Below are positions 15,610 through 24,791 of a stretch of DNA of 64,000 bases, in pieces. Every line of letters begins with the position of its first letter. Position 1 is the first letter of the stretch. The stretch is taken from positions 754,071-818,070 of the forward strand of contig NZ_QFRX01000001.1 of NCBI RefSeq assembly GCF_003143935.1, in the 5' to 3' direction. Under the pieces are notes generated by a model. That model was not told the DNA's origin. It did no database searches and saw only the letters and a list, made by a program, of their open reading frames with translations. Origin of the DNA: Streptomyces sp. Act143. Its GTDB lineage: Bacteria > Actinomycetota > Actinomycetes > Streptomycetales > Streptomycetaceae. Position numbers and translations under genes: made by a program.

Positions 15610-16679
15610 CCACGGCCGTCCGCCCCGTCGCCCGCCCGGAACTGCTCACCCTCCTCGGCCGCACTCCCCTGGTCCGGGTCACCGCCGAACTGCCCGGCCC
15701 GCACCCCGGCTTCTGGGCCAAGCTCGAAGGGCTCGCGGCGGGCGGCATGAAGTCCCGGGCCGCCGTGTCGATGCTGCTGGGCGCCCGGCAGCGGGGTGAA
15801 CTTCGGCCCGGCGCACCGGTGGTGGAGTCCACGTCCGGCACGCTCGGCATCGGGCTCGCCTTCGCGGGCCAGGCCCTCGGCCATCCCGTCGTCCTGGTCG
15901 GCGACAGCGAACTGGAGCCGTCCATGCGGCAGTTGCTGCGCTCCCACGGGGTGCGGCTGGAGATCGTCGACCGTCCCGCGCCGCGGGGCGGCTGGCAGGC
16001 CGCACGCCTGGCACGGCTGCGGGAACTGCTCGCGCTACTGCCCGGCGCGTACTGGCCGGACCAGTACAACAACCCCGACAACAGCGCCGGTTACGCCTCG
16101 CTGGCCGCCGAAGTCATCGACCGGCTCGACCACCTGGACATCCTGGTGTGCAGCGTCGGCACCGGCGGCCACAGCGCCGGGATCATCGGCCCGCTGCGGC
16201 GCCGGTGGCCGGCGCTGCGGCTGATCGGCGTCGACTCCACCGGCTCGACCATCTTCGGCCAGCCCGCCCGGCCCCGGCTGATGCGCGGCCTGGGCAGCAG
16301 CATCCACCCGCGCAATGTCGCCTACGACGCCTTCGACGAGGTCCACTGGGTCGGCCCCGCCGAGGCCGTCGACAGCTGTCGGCGCCTGGCCCGCGGCAGT
16401 TTCGTCAGCGGGGGCTGGAGCACCGGCGCCGCGGCCCGCGTCGCCGCCTGGGCCGCCCGCGTCCATCCCGGCGCGGTCGTCGCCACGGTCTTCCCCGACG
16501 GCCCGCACCGCTACCTCGGCACCGTCTACGACGACGGCTTCGCCACCGCCCACGGTCTCGACCCCGCCACGGCCGCCACCCGCCCCGTGGAGATCCCGCA
16601 TCCGCGCGCGGCCGAGGCCACCGGCTGGGTGCGCTGCACCCGTGTCGCCGATCCCCTGCTCCCGGAAAGGACCCCGTGA
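15606..16679 (+). CDS. Cysteine-synthase-family PLP enzyme (SbnA-like)
   Basis: The 357-residue fold-type II PLP enzyme has Schiff-base Lys49 in GGMKSRAA, the PLP phosphate loop GTGGHSAG (185-192) and the substrate loop ESTSGTLGIGL (74-84). Ordinary cysteine synthases have SGNTG; here Thr79 replaces the asparagine that hydrogen-bonds the cofactor, so the reaction probably differs. In staphyloferrin B and zincophore pathways homologues (SbnA) replace the phosphate of O-phosphoserine with an amino-acid nitrogen to make diaminopropionate precursors, and this would suit a metal-chelating product. The ATGA overlap with the preceding gene fixes the start. True cysteine biosynthesis is unlikely in this setting. 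Confidence 0.85.
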   Translation: MTTAVRPVARPELLTLLGRTPLVRVTAELPGPHPGFWAKLEGLAAGGMKSRAAVSMLLGARQRGELRPGAPVVESTSGTLGIGLAFAGQALGHPVVLVGDSELEPSMRQLLRSHGVRLEIVDRPAPRGGWQAARLARLRELLALLPGAYWPDQYNNPDNSAGYASLAAEVIDRLDHLDILVCSVGTGGHSAGIIGPLRRRWPALRLIGVDSTGSTIFGQPARPRLMRGLGSSIHPRNVAYDAFDEVHWVGPAEAVDSCRRLARGSFVSGGWSTGAAARVAAWAARVHPGAVVATVFPDGPHRYLGTVYDDGFATAHGLDPATAATRPVEIPHPRAAEATGWVRCTRVADPLLPERTP

Positions 16680-17725
16680 AGGCCAGCCTGCGCACCGTAC
16701 GCCTCGCCCTCGCCGAGCCGCTGCGCATCTCCCGCTCCACCATGTCCGCCCGCGACGCCGTCTGGCTGACCGTCGAGCACGACGGGGTCACCGGCCACGG
16801 CGAGGCCGTCACCAGCGTCTACTACGGGCTCGGCACCGCCGCCCTGGAACGGCTCCTCACCGCCGCGGGCACGGCCCTGGCCCGCTTCCCCGATCCCGAG
16901 AGCGCCCTGTACGACGGTGAACCGACGGCCGCCGGTACACCCCCGGCCGTGACCGCGGCCGTGGAGGCGGCCCTCCTCGACCTCGTCGGCAAGCGGGCCG
17001 GCCGTCCGGTCCACCGGCTGCTCGGCACCGCCGAGCCCCCGGCCGCGGCCACCGCCCGCACCATCGGCATCACCGCACCGGCCGACGCGGCCGCCCAGGC
17101 CCGCAGGCTCGCGGCGAGCGGCTTCCAGGTCCTCAAGGTCAAGGCGGGCGCCGTCGACCCGGAGGAGGACGTGGAGCGCGTCCGCGTCATCCGCGACGCC
17201 GCTCCCCGGGCCAGGCTGCTCCTCGACCCCAACGGCGCCTGGACGGTGCCCCAGGCCGAGGCGCTGCTCCCCCGGTACGCCGAGATCGGCGTCGAGGCCG
17301 TCGAGCAGCCGCTCGCACCGGGCACCCCGGAGGCCCTGGGCGCGCTGGCCGAGCGCTCACCACTGCCGGTCATCGCCGACGAGGACGCCATGGACCTGGA
17401 GGACGTGCGCCGCCTGGCCGGACGCGTCCAGGGCGTCAACGTCAAGCTCGCCAAGTGCGGCGGCGCACGGTCCGCCCTGCGCATCGCCTCGTTGCTGCAC
17501 GGCAGCGGCACCGACCTCATGCTCGGCTGCCTCACCGCCAGCTCCCTCGGTCTCGCGCCCGCCGTGCACCTCGCCGACCGCGCCCGCTGGACCGACCTCG
17601 ACGGCCACCTGCTGCTCGCCCACGACCCGTGGACCGGCATCGGCGGCCAGGACGGCGTCGTGCGGACAAATGGCCTTCCGGGGCTGGGAGTTGTGGAGGT
17701 GGAGGCGTATGAAGACGTGGCGTGA
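16676..17725 (+). CDS. Dipeptide epimerase-like enolase-superfamily enzyme
   Basis: The 349-residue barrel enzyme keeps every catalytic element of the muconate-lactonising/dipeptide-epimerase group: Lys154 and Lys156 in LKVKAG, metal ligands Asp184 (DPNGAW), Glu210 (VEQPL) and Asp235 (IADED), and the second base Lys257 in VNVKLAKCGG. These enzymes take the alpha proton from a carboxylate on one face and return it on the other, typically in L-Ala-D/L-Glu-type dipeptides. Its place after a ligase and a PLP enzyme suggests that it sets the stereochemistry of a peptide-like product. The GTG at 16676 overlaps the previous stop, with GGAAAGG upstream. Confidence 0.88.
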   Translation: MKASLRTVRLALAEPLRISRSTMSARDAVWLTVEHDGVTGHGEAVTSVYYGLGTAALERLLTAAGTALARFPDPESALYDGEPTAAGTPPAVTAAVEAALLDLVGKRAGRPVHRLLGTAEPPAAATARTIGITAPADAAAQARRLAASGFQVLKVKAGAVDPEEDVERVRVIRDAAPRARLLLDPNGAWTVPQAEALLPRYAEIGVEAVEQPLAPGTPEALGALAERSPLPVIADEDAMDLEDVRRLAGRVQGVNVKLAKCGGARSALRIASLLHGSGTDLMLGCLTASSLGLAPAVHLADRARWTDLDGHLLLAHDPWTGIGGQDGVVRTNGLPGLGVVEVEAYEDVA

Positions 17726-18953
17726 GATGCGCCGCTTCCCCGTCGCCGTCCAGCTCCTGCTGGTCAACCAGCTCGGCGTCAACACCGGCTTCTACCTCCT
17801 CATCCCCTACCTCGCCACCCACCTCACCGACAACCTGGGCATGTCGGCGGCGGTCGTCGGGATCGTCCTCGGGGTGCGCAACCTCAGCCAGCAGGGCCTG
17901 TTCATCATCGGCGGCTCATCCTCCGACCGGCTCGGCGCGCGCGGCGTCATCATCGCCGGATGCGCCCTGCGGACGGTCGGGTTCGCGCTGTTCGCGCTCG
18001 GCGACGACCTGGCCGTACTGCTCGCCGCGTCCGTGCTGAGCGGGCTGGCGGGGGCGCTGTTCAACCCGGCCGTGCGCACCTACATCGCCCAGGAGGCGGA
18101 CGGGCGCAGGGCGGAGGCCTTCGCGCTGTTCAACGTGTTCGCCACGACCGGTGCGCTGATCGGTCCGCTGCTGGGCAGCGCGCTGCTGCTCGTGGACTTC
18201 CGCACCTCCGCGCTCACCGCGGCCGGCATCTTCGCCGTCCTCACCGTCGCGCAGGCCCTGGTGCTGCCCGCCCGGGAGGCCGCGCCCAGCAGGGGCACGG
18301 TGCTCGCCGACTGGCGCGAGGTGCTCGGCAATCGCGCGTTCCTCGCCTTCGCGCTCGCCATGGTCGGCATGTTCACCCTGGAGAACCAGCTGTATCTGCT
18401 CCTTCCCGACGGCGCCCGGCAGGCCACCGGCTGGGACGGCGCGGCCGGGCTCGTCTTCGTCGTCGGCACCCTCACCAACCTGGCACTCCAACTGCGCATC
18501 ACCCGGGCCCTCAAACAGCGCGGGAACCGGGCGCGTTGGATCGCCACGGGCCTGGGCCTGATGGCGGTCGCCTTCCTGCCGCCCGCCCTGGCCGTGGACT
18601 CCTCCGGCCATCCCGTCCTGCGCGCGCTGCCGGTCCTGGCCGGCGCCCTGCTGCTCTACCTCGGGGTGATGGTCGCCCAGCCGTTCGTCATGGAACTGAT
18701 CCCCGGCTTCGGCCGCAGTGAGCTGACCGGCACCTACTTCGGCATCTTCTACGTGGTGTCCGGCATCGCCGCCGCCGTCGGCAACACCGTCGTGGGCTGG
18801 GCCATGGACGCCGGGGAGCGCGCCGACGCCGGCTGGCTGCCCTGGGCGTGCTGCGCCCTGTTCGGGCTGGCCTCGGCGCTGGGAGTGGCCTGGCTGCACC
18901 GGACGGGCTCACTGCCGACGCCGTCGCGACCCGCCGTACCGGCGACGGTCTGA
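17709..18953 (+). CDS. MFS transporter, probable exporter of the operon product
   Basis: The 414-residue membrane protein has about 12 hydrophobic segments and MFS loop features: SSDRLGARGV in the loop after the second helix (the G-x-x-x-D-R-x-G-R motif A) and a central cytoplasmic loop near residue 200. It starts at ATG 17709 inside the end of the epimerase gene (17-base overlap), preceded by GGAGG. Staphylopine-type metallophore systems use an MFS protein (CntE) to export the chelator, and the same job is proposed here because a dedicated importer is encoded four genes on. Export of another metabolite cannot be excluded. Confidence 0.85.
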   Translation: MKTWREMRRFPVAVQLLLVNQLGVNTGFYLLIPYLATHLTDNLGMSAAVVGIVLGVRNLSQQGLFIIGGSSSDRLGARGVIIAGCALRTVGFALFALGDDLAVLLAASVLSGLAGALFNPAVRTYIAQEADGRRAEAFALFNVFATTGALIGPLLGSALLLVDFRTSALTAAGIFAVLTVAQALVLPAREAAPSRGTVLADWREVLGNRAFLAFALAMVGMFTLENQLYLLLPDGARQATGWDGAAGLVFVVGTLTNLALQLRITRALKQRGNRARWIATGLGLMAVAFLPPALAVDSSGHPVLRALPVLAGALLLYLGVMVAQPFVMELIPGFGRSELTGTYFGIFYVVSGIAAAVGNTVVGWAMDAGERADAGWLPWACCALFGLASALGVAWLHRTGSLPTPSRPAVPATV

Positions 18954-18964
18954 GGAGGAACCGG

Positions 18965-19753
18965 ATGACTGGTCCGCGCAACCTCCTCACCGACCACCCC
19001 GAGCTGTACGAGGCCCGCTTCCCCGACCCCGACCGGCTGGCCGGACGCTGGACGGAGGACTGCCTGCGCCGGCACGGCGCCGGACCGCGCGTCCTCGACA
19101 TGGGCTGCGGCACCGGCCGCGACGCCGCGTACCTGCACGGCGTGGGCCGCACGGTCACCGGCGCCGACCTGTCGGAGGCGATGCTCGCCCATGCCCGCAC
19201 TCACCACCCCGGGCCCGAGTACGTCCACGCCGACCTGCACGGGTTCGACGTGGGCCGGTTCGACGCCGTGGTGTGCCTGGACAGCGCGCTGCTGTACTGC
19301 CATACCAACACCCAGCTCGACGCGTTCCTCACCTCCTGTCGCCGGGCCCTGTCATCCGGTGGACTGCTCGTCGCGGAGCTGCGCAACGGCGCGTACTTCC
19401 TCGGCCGCACCGACCTGCTGGACCGGCCCACCGCCAACTCCTTCATCTGGCAGGGCACCGTCCACCGTTCCACGACCACGCTCACGCTGGACCGCACGGC
19501 TCAACTCCTGCGCCGCACCCGCGTATGGACCGCGGACGACGGCTCGCAGCCGGTCGAGCAGCGCTCGGCGTGGCGGCTGCTGTTCCCGCAGGAGCTGCGG
19601 CACCTGCTGGCCGCGCACGGCTTCGAGGTCCTGGAACTCCACGACGGCCCCGGCCCGCGCACCGAACCCCCGTGGCAGGACGGCCGGTTGCCCGGCGACA
19701 CGGCGGACGCGGACCGGCTGCATGTCGTCGCGCGCCTCAATTTCCCTGTCTGA
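18965..19753 (+). CDS. Class I SAM-dependent methyltransferase
   Basis: The 262-residue methyltransferase has SAM motif I VLDMGCGTGRDAAYL near residues 43-57, the acidic residue of motif II in VTGADLSEAML, and motif III-like FDAVVCLDSALLY and GGLLVAELRNG. It starts 12 bases after the MFS stop behind GAGGAGGAA, so it belongs to the operon. The extra C-terminal beta region (RRTRVWTADDG... RLLFPQELRHLL) is typical of small-molecule N- or O-methyltransferases. It could decorate the putative metallophore; no homologue has this role in the nicotianamine-type systems, so the operon's chemistry would be distinct. Confidence 0.85.
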   Translation: MTGPRNLLTDHPELYEARFPDPDRLAGRWTEDCLRRHGAGPRVLDMGCGTGRDAAYLHGVGRTVTGADLSEAMLAHARTHHPGPEYVHADLHGFDVGRFDAVVCLDSALLYCHTNTQLDAFLTSCRRALSSGGLLVAELRNGAYFLGRTDLLDRPTANSFIWQGTVHRSTTTLTLDRTAQLLRRTRVWTADDGSQPVEQRSAWRLLFPQELRHLLAAHGFEVLELHDGPGPRTEPPWQDGRLPGDTADADRLHVVARLNFPV

Positions 19754-19775
19754 TCCCATCCTTCAAGGACCATCC

Positions 19776-21347
19776 ATGTACGACGAACGTCATCCCGGCC
19801 TGCGTCGCCGCGGTTTCCTCGCCGCCACCTCGCTCGGCGCGCTCGCCCTCACCACCGGGTGCGGCAACAGCGGCGACAGCGGCGACAGCGACACGAAGAG
19901 CCACGGTGCTCCGCGGCGCGGCGGGCGGCTGCGTGCCGCCTTCGCGGGCGGCGGCGCGAGCGAGACCCTCGATCCGCACCTGGCCAACCTCTTCGCCGAC
20001 GTGGCCCGCGCCAAGGCGCTGTACGACAAACTCGCCGACTACGGTGCCGACCTCTCGGCACAGCCCCGGCTGGCCGGCAAATGGGAGTCCAACAAGACCC
20101 TCGACCGCTGGCAGGTCACCCTGCGCGAGGCCACCTTCCACGACGGCAGGCCGGTCACCGCCGCGGACGTCCTGTACAGCTACCGCCGGATCGCCGACCC
20201 CGAGAAGGCGTTCCGCGCCAAGGCGTCCCTGGAGCCCATCGACCTGGCCGCCAGCCGCGCCACCGGGCAGCGGTCGATCGAGTTCGTGCTCAAGCGCCCC
20301 ACGGCCGAATTCCCCAACGTGCTCGCCGCGTTCGGGGCGTACATCGTCCCGGACAAGGCGACCTCCTTCGACGACAGGCCGATCGGCTCCGGCCCCTTCC
20401 GGTTCGTGTCCTTCGCCCCCGGCCGCTCCGCCGTCTTCCGCCGGTACGACGACTACTGGGAGGGCGCCCCGCACCTGGACGAGCTCGAGTTCGTGGTCGC
20501 CAACGAGGAGTCGGCCCGCGTCAACGCCCTGCTCGGCGGACAGGTCGAGTACGCGCACGAGCTCAACCCGACCACCGCCCGCGCCCACGAGGGCAGGGGC
20601 CGGATCGAGATCGTGCGGCTGCGCAACAGCGCGATGCAGGCCTTCTGCATGAAGACGGACCGGCCGCCGTTCGACGACCCCAGGGTGCGGCAGGCGTTCT
20701 TCCTCATCGCCGACCGCAAGGAACTCGTCGACGGGGCCCTGTCCGGGGCGGGGGTCGTCGGCAACGACCTGTTCGGCAAGGGGTACGAGTACTACGCCGC
20801 CTCCCTCCCGCAGCGCGAGCAGGACCTCGCCAGGGCCCGTGCCCTGCTCAAGCAGGCCGGAGCGGAGAACCTGAAGGTCACCCTGGACACCTCGGCGGTC
20901 GCCGCCGGGTTCACCGAGGCCGCGAGCATCTTCCGCGACCAGGCCGCCCGGGCCGGCGTCACGATCGACGTGAAGATGGGCAGCAAGGACTCCTACTGGG
21001 CCGACATCCTGAACAACGGCACCCTGTGCTGCTACCGCTCCGGCGCCATGCCCATCGAGGCCCACATCTCCCAGCGGCTGCTCACCGGCTCCACCACCAA
21101 TGCCACCAAGTGGCAGCACAAGGACTTCGACGCCCTCTACGAGCAGGCCCAGTCCACCCGCGACGAGACGGCGCGGGCCGCCGTCTTCGACCGGATGCAG
21201 CGCCGCCTCCACGCCGAGGGCGGCTTCCTGGTCTGGGGGTTCGCCGACTGGATTCTCGGAACGGCTCGCTCGGTGCGCGGAGTCGAGACCGAGGCACCCG
21301 CCAACACGCTGGACTGGGCGCGCTTCGACAAGGTCTGGCTGGCGTGA
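19776..21347 (+). CDS. ABC transporter substrate-binding lipoprotein, peptide/nickel family
   Basis: The 523-residue protein is an SBP_bac_5 (DppA/NikA/CntA-like) receptor. The N-terminus RRRGFLAATSLGALALTTGCG has both a twin-arginine motif and a lipobox with the lipidated Cys at TTGC. The mature part begins GGRLRAAFAGGG...TLDPHLANL and includes LREATFHDGRPVTAADVLYS, a hallmark of the family. It should capture a peptide-like ligand or metal complex outside the membrane and hand it to the permeases encoded next. The start ATG follows AAGGA; the 22-base gap to the methyltransferase is the second longest in the operon. Ligand identity is inferred from the biosynthetic genes. Confidence 0.92.
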   Translation: MYDERHPGLRRRGFLAATSLGALALTTGCGNSGDSGDSDTKSHGAPRRGGRLRAAFAGGGASETLDPHLANLFADVARAKALYDKLADYGADLSAQPRLAGKWESNKTLDRWQVTLREATFHDGRPVTAADVLYSYRRIADPEKAFRAKASLEPIDLAASRATGQRSIEFVLKRPTAEFPNVLAAFGAYIVPDKATSFDDRPIGSGPFRFVSFAPGRSAVFRRYDDYWEGAPHLDELEFVVANEESARVNALLGGQVEYAHELNPTTARAHEGRGRIEIVRLRNSAMQAFCMKTDRPPFDDPRVRQAFFLIADRKELVDGALSGAGVVGNDLFGKGYEYYAASLPQREQDLARARALLKQAGAENLKVTLDTSAVAAGFTEAASIFRDQAARAGVTIDVKMGSKDSYWADILNNGTLCCYRSGAMPIEAHISQRLLTGSTTNATKWQHKDFDALYEQAQSTRDETARAAVFDRMQRRLHAEGGFLVWGFADWILGTARSVRGVETEAPANTLDWARFDKVWLA

Positions 21348-22297
21348 GCGGACTGCGTTCCTTCGTCGCCCGGCGGCTGCTCCTCGGGGTCGCGCAGACC
21401 GTGGCCGTCGTGCTGCTGGTCTTCGCGCTCACCGAGGCGCTGCCGGGCGACGCGGCCGTGGCCCTGGCCGGCGACCAGCCCGATCCGGCGCGGATCGCCG
21501 CGATCCGCGAGACCATGCGCCTCGACGAGCCCGCCCACGAACGGCTGGCCGGCTGGGCGGCGGGTCTGCTCCACGGCGACCTCGGCACCTCGCTGGTCTC
21601 CGGCCGCCCGGTCGGCCAGTACATCGCCGACGGTTTCGGCCCTACCCTGCTGCTGGCCGCGCTCACCCTGGCACTGCTCGTGCCCCTCGGGTTCGGCCTC
21701 GGCGTGTTCGCCGCCCGCCACGAGGGCCGCCTGGCCGACCGGTTGATCAGCTCGGTGACGCTCGCGGTGTACGCGGTGCCCGAGTTCGCCCTCGGGGTGC
21801 TGCTGGTGACCGTCCTGGCGCTGCAACTGGCGTGGCTGCCGCCGACCGCCGTCGGCTACGGCACGGACCTGATCGGCCATCCGGCCGCGCTCGTCCTGCC
21901 GGTGCTGGTACTGCTGGCGCGGCCGGTGTGCTCGCTGTCCCGCCTGGTCCGCGCGGGCATGATCGACGCCCTCGCCTCGCCCTACGTCGCGCACGCCCGC
22001 CGCTACGGGATACCGGGTTCCCGCGTCCGCTACGCCCACGCCCTGCCCAACGCCCTCGCCCCCGCCGCCCAGCAACTCGCCCGGACCGTCGACTGGCTGC
22101 TGTGCGGTGTCATCGTCGTGGAGGCGCTGTACGTGATCCCGGGCCTCGGCACCGTGCTGCTCGACGCCGTCGCCGAACGCGACGTGCCGGTGGTCCAGGG
22201 GCTCGCCGTGGTGTTCGGCGTCCTGACCGTCGTGCTGAATCTCGGCGCCGACCTCGTGGCCCACCGGCTGGCTCCCCGGGCGGGGGTGGTCGCATGA
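21344..22297 (+). CDS. ABC transporter permease, DppB/NikB type
   Basis: The 317-residue permease begins with the conserved cytoplasmic FVARRLLLGVAQTVAVVLLV and has about six membrane segments. The EAA-like loop facing the ATPase lies at VAHARRYGIPGSRVRYAHAL followed by PNAL. The short extracytoplasmic segment ALPGDAAVALAGD after the first helix is usual in this family. The GTG overlaps the stop of the binding-protein gene and the stop overlaps the second permease. Confidence 0.92.
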   Translation: MSGLRSFVARRLLLGVAQTVAVVLLVFALTEALPGDAAVALAGDQPDPARIAAIRETMRLDEPAHERLAGWAAGLLHGDLGTSLVSGRPVGQYIADGFGPTLLLAALTLALLVPLGFGLGVFAARHEGRLADRLISSVTLAVYAVPEFALGVLLVTVLALQLAWLPPTAVGYGTDLIGHPAALVLPVLVLLARPVCSLSRLVRAGMIDALASPYVAHARRYGIPGSRVRYAHALPNALAPAAQQLARTVDWLLCGVIVVEALYVIPGLGTVLLDAVAERDVPVVQGLAVVFGVLTVVLNLGADLVAHRLAPRAGVVA

Positions 22298-23136
22298 GCA
22301 AGGTGCGCACGGGGCGCTTCGCGGCCGGGGTCGCGATCATCGCCGTACCGCTGCTGATCGCGTTGCTGGGGCCGGTGTTCGCGGGTCGGCCGGGGCCGCG
22401 GGCAGCGTCGTTCACGCTGGGCGGCGGTCACTGGCTCGGTACCGACTTCGTGGGCCGGGACGTGTGGCGGCAGGTGCTGCACGGGGGCCGACCGGTCGTA
22501 CTGACCGCGCTGGCCGCGACCGCGCTGTCCTACCTCGTGGCGCTCCCCGTCGGTCTGGCCGCGGCGCTGACCCGGCGGCGCCGGCTGGAGGAGTTGCTGA
22601 TGCGGCCCCTGGACGTGCTGCTCGCGGTGCCGTCCCTGCTGCTGATCCTGCTGGCCGCGACCGTGTTCGCGCCGGGCGCCGTCGGGCTTGCGCTGCTGGT
22701 GGCGCTCGTCAACGTGCCCGATGCGGCGCGCCTGGTGCGGGCCGCCGCGGCGGAGGCCGCCGCCCGGCCCGCGGTCGAGGCGCTGCGCATGCAGGGCGAG
22801 ACCTGGTGGCGGATGGCCGTCGGCTATGTCGGCCGGTCCATCCTGCGCACCCTGGCCGCCGACGCCGGAACCCGGCTGACCGGTGTGCTGTACCTGGTCG
22901 CCACCGCCGCGTTCCTCGGCGTGGGGGTGGCCCCGGACGCCGCCGACTGGGCCGTCATGGTCGACCGCAACCGTACGGGCCTGTTCGTCCAGCCGTGGGC
23001 CGTCGTCGTCCCCGCCCTGCTGATCGTCGCGCTGACGACGGGCACCAATCTGCTCTTCGACGCGGCGCTCGGGGGCGACCGAGCCGGCGGCCCGGACAAG
23101 CCCCTGCTGCGGGCGGGAAGTGAAGCACGCGCGTGA
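22294..23136 (+). CDS. ABC transporter permease, DppC/NikC type
   Basis: The 280-residue second permease shows the typical HWLGTDFVGRDVWRQVLHGG segment after the first helix, then about five more membrane helices and an EAA-like loop at AVEALRMQGETWWRMAVGYV. It is shorter than many DppC proteins because the cytoplasmic N-terminus is short. The ATG overlaps the preceding stop, and its own stop overlaps the GTG of the ATPase gene, giving a translationally coupled importer block. Confidence 0.92.
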   Translation: MSKVRTGRFAAGVAIIAVPLLIALLGPVFAGRPGPRAASFTLGGGHWLGTDFVGRDVWRQVLHGGRPVVLTALAATALSYLVALPVGLAAALTRRRRLEELLMRPLDVLLAVPSLLLILLAATVFAPGAVGLALLVALVNVPDAARLVRAAAAEAAARPAVEALRMQGETWWRMAVGYVGRSILRTLAADAGTRLTGVLYLVATAAFLGVGVAPDAADWAVMVDRNRTGLFVQPWAVVVPALLIVALTTGTNLLFDAALGGDRAGGPDKPLLRAGSEARA

Positions 23137-24791
23137 ACCACACGGAAGACAACACCCGTCCGGCCGGGGAGCCCTTGGCCGAACTGTGCGGCCTGCGGGT
23201 CGAGGTGGACGGCAGGGCGATCGTCGACGGAGTGCGCCTCAGGGCGCTGCCCGGCCAGGTCACGGCCCTGGTCGGTGCGTCCGGCAGCGGCAAGACCACC
23301 ACCGGCCTCGCCCTGCTCGGCGAGTTCCCGCGCGGCGCCCGTGTCACCGGTGAGGTGCGCCGGGCCGCCGACGGTCCGGTGGGCTACGTCCCGCAACACC
23401 CCGCGGCCGTGCTCAACCCCGCCCGCCGGATCTCCGCGCTCCTCACCGACATCGCCCGCGCCCAGGTGACCGAGCTGCCGCGCGCGCGGCGCCGGGCGGC
23501 GGCCCGCGAACGCGTCCTGCACGCCCTGACCCAGGCCCAACTACCGGACGCAGAAACGCTGTTGGGACGTCATCCCCACCAGCTCTCCGGGGGGCAGCAG
23601 CAGCGCGTCGTCCTCGCGCAGGCGCTGCTGCTGGGCGCCCGGGTGGTCGTCGCGGACGAACCCACCACCGGACAGGACGCCCTGACCAAGAGCCGGGTCG
23701 TCGAGCAGTTGGCGGCCCTCGCCGCCCGCGGCATCGCCGTCGTCCTGCTCAGCCATGACCTCGACGTCGTCAGGGCCCTCGCGGACGAGGTGATCGTCAT
23801 GCGCGCGGGCCGGGTCGTGGAATCGGGGCCGCCGCAACGCCTGTGGACGGCACCCCGGCATCCATGGACGCGGGAACTGCTCACCGAACAGCCGTGGTGC
23901 ACGGCGGCCGAGTCCTCCTCCGGGCGCCCCGTCCTGCAGATCCGTGACCTCGTCGCCCGCCACCGCGACACCGCCGCGCGCGGCAGGACCGAGGTGCTGC
24001 GCGCACCCCGGCTGGACCTGCACCGGGGCGAATGCCTGGCCGTCGTCGGCCGCTCCGGCAGCGGCAAGACGACCCTCGCCCGCTGTCTGGCCGGGCTGCA
24101 CCGCGACCACGACGGTGACGTCCTCCTCGACGGCATCCCGCTGCCGCGCAGCCTGCGCGCCCGCAGCCGCGCGCAGCTGGCGGCCGTCCAGTACGTCTTC
24201 CAGGACGCGCGCGCCGCCTTCGACGAGCATCGGCCGGTGCTGCACCAGGTCGCCCGCACCGCGGTCCGGCTGCGCGGCACCGACCCGGACGCCGCGACGC
24301 ACGAAGCCCTCACCACGCTGGCCGGCCTCGGGCTGGAGGAGGACCTCGCCCGGCGGCGCCCGGGGCGGCTGTCCGGCGGTGAACTGCAGCGCGCCGCCCT
24401 CGCCCGTGCCCTGCTGGCCCGCCCCCGCGTCCTCGTCTGCGACGAGATCACCTCCGGCCTGGACACCGTCACCCGGCGCGGCATTCTCGACCTGCTCACC
24501 ATGCTGCTCGCCGAGCGCGGGGAGGACCTGTCCCTCGTCCTGATCACCCATGACCTGGAGACCGCCGCCATCGCCCACCGCATCGCCGTGCTGGACGCGG
24601 GCGCCGTCGTCGAACAGGGGCCGGCCCGGCGCGTCCTCACCGACCCGCGCCATCCGTTCACCAGGTCGCTCATGGGCAGTACGTCTCGTCGACCGGCCGC
24701 ACAGGAGTCGCCGACCGTCCAGGACAGCGACCGGCCTACAGGCGTCCCACCGTCGCAGCGGCAGGCACCGCCGGCGAGAAGAACACCATGA
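23133..24791 (+). CDS. Fused two-domain ABC ATPase of the importer
   Basis: The 552-residue protein joins two ATPase domains that are separate (DppD/DppF, NikD/NikE) in many systems. Domain 1: Walker A GASGSGKTT (48-56), signature LSGGQQQRVV, Walker B VVVADEPTT with the switch LLSHDLD. Domain 2: Walker A GRSGSGKTT near 305, signature LSGGELQRAALA, Walker B VLVCDEITS. It powers the binding-protein/permease complex. The last 35 residues (after SLMGSTSRR) are low-complexity and run into the start of a broken VOC gene with an ATGA overlap, so the original 3' end may have been replaced by rearrangement. Confidence 0.9.
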   Translation: MNHTEDNTRPAGEPLAELCGLRVEVDGRAIVDGVRLRALPGQVTALVGASGSGKTTTGLALLGEFPRGARVTGEVRRAADGPVGYVPQHPAAVLNPARRISALLTDIARAQVTELPRARRRAAARERVLHALTQAQLPDAETLLGRHPHQLSGGQQQRVVLAQALLLGARVVVADEPTTGQDALTKSRVVEQLAALAARGIAVVLLSHDLDVVRALADEVIVMRAGRVVESGPPQRLWTAPRHPWTRELLTEQPWCTAAESSSGRPVLQIRDLVARHRDTAARGRTEVLRAPRLDLHRGECLAVVGRSGSGKTTLARCLAGLHRDHDGDVLLDGIPLPRSLRARSRAQLAAVQYVFQDARAAFDEHRPVLHQVARTAVRLRGTDPDAATHEALTTLAGLGLEEDLARRRPGRLSGGELQRAALARALLARPRVLVCDEITSGLDTVTRRGILDLLTMLLAERGEDLSLVLITHDLETAAIAHRIAVLDAGAVVEQGPARRVLTDPRHPFTRSLMGSTSRRPAAQESPTVQDSDRPTGVPPSQRQAPPARRTP

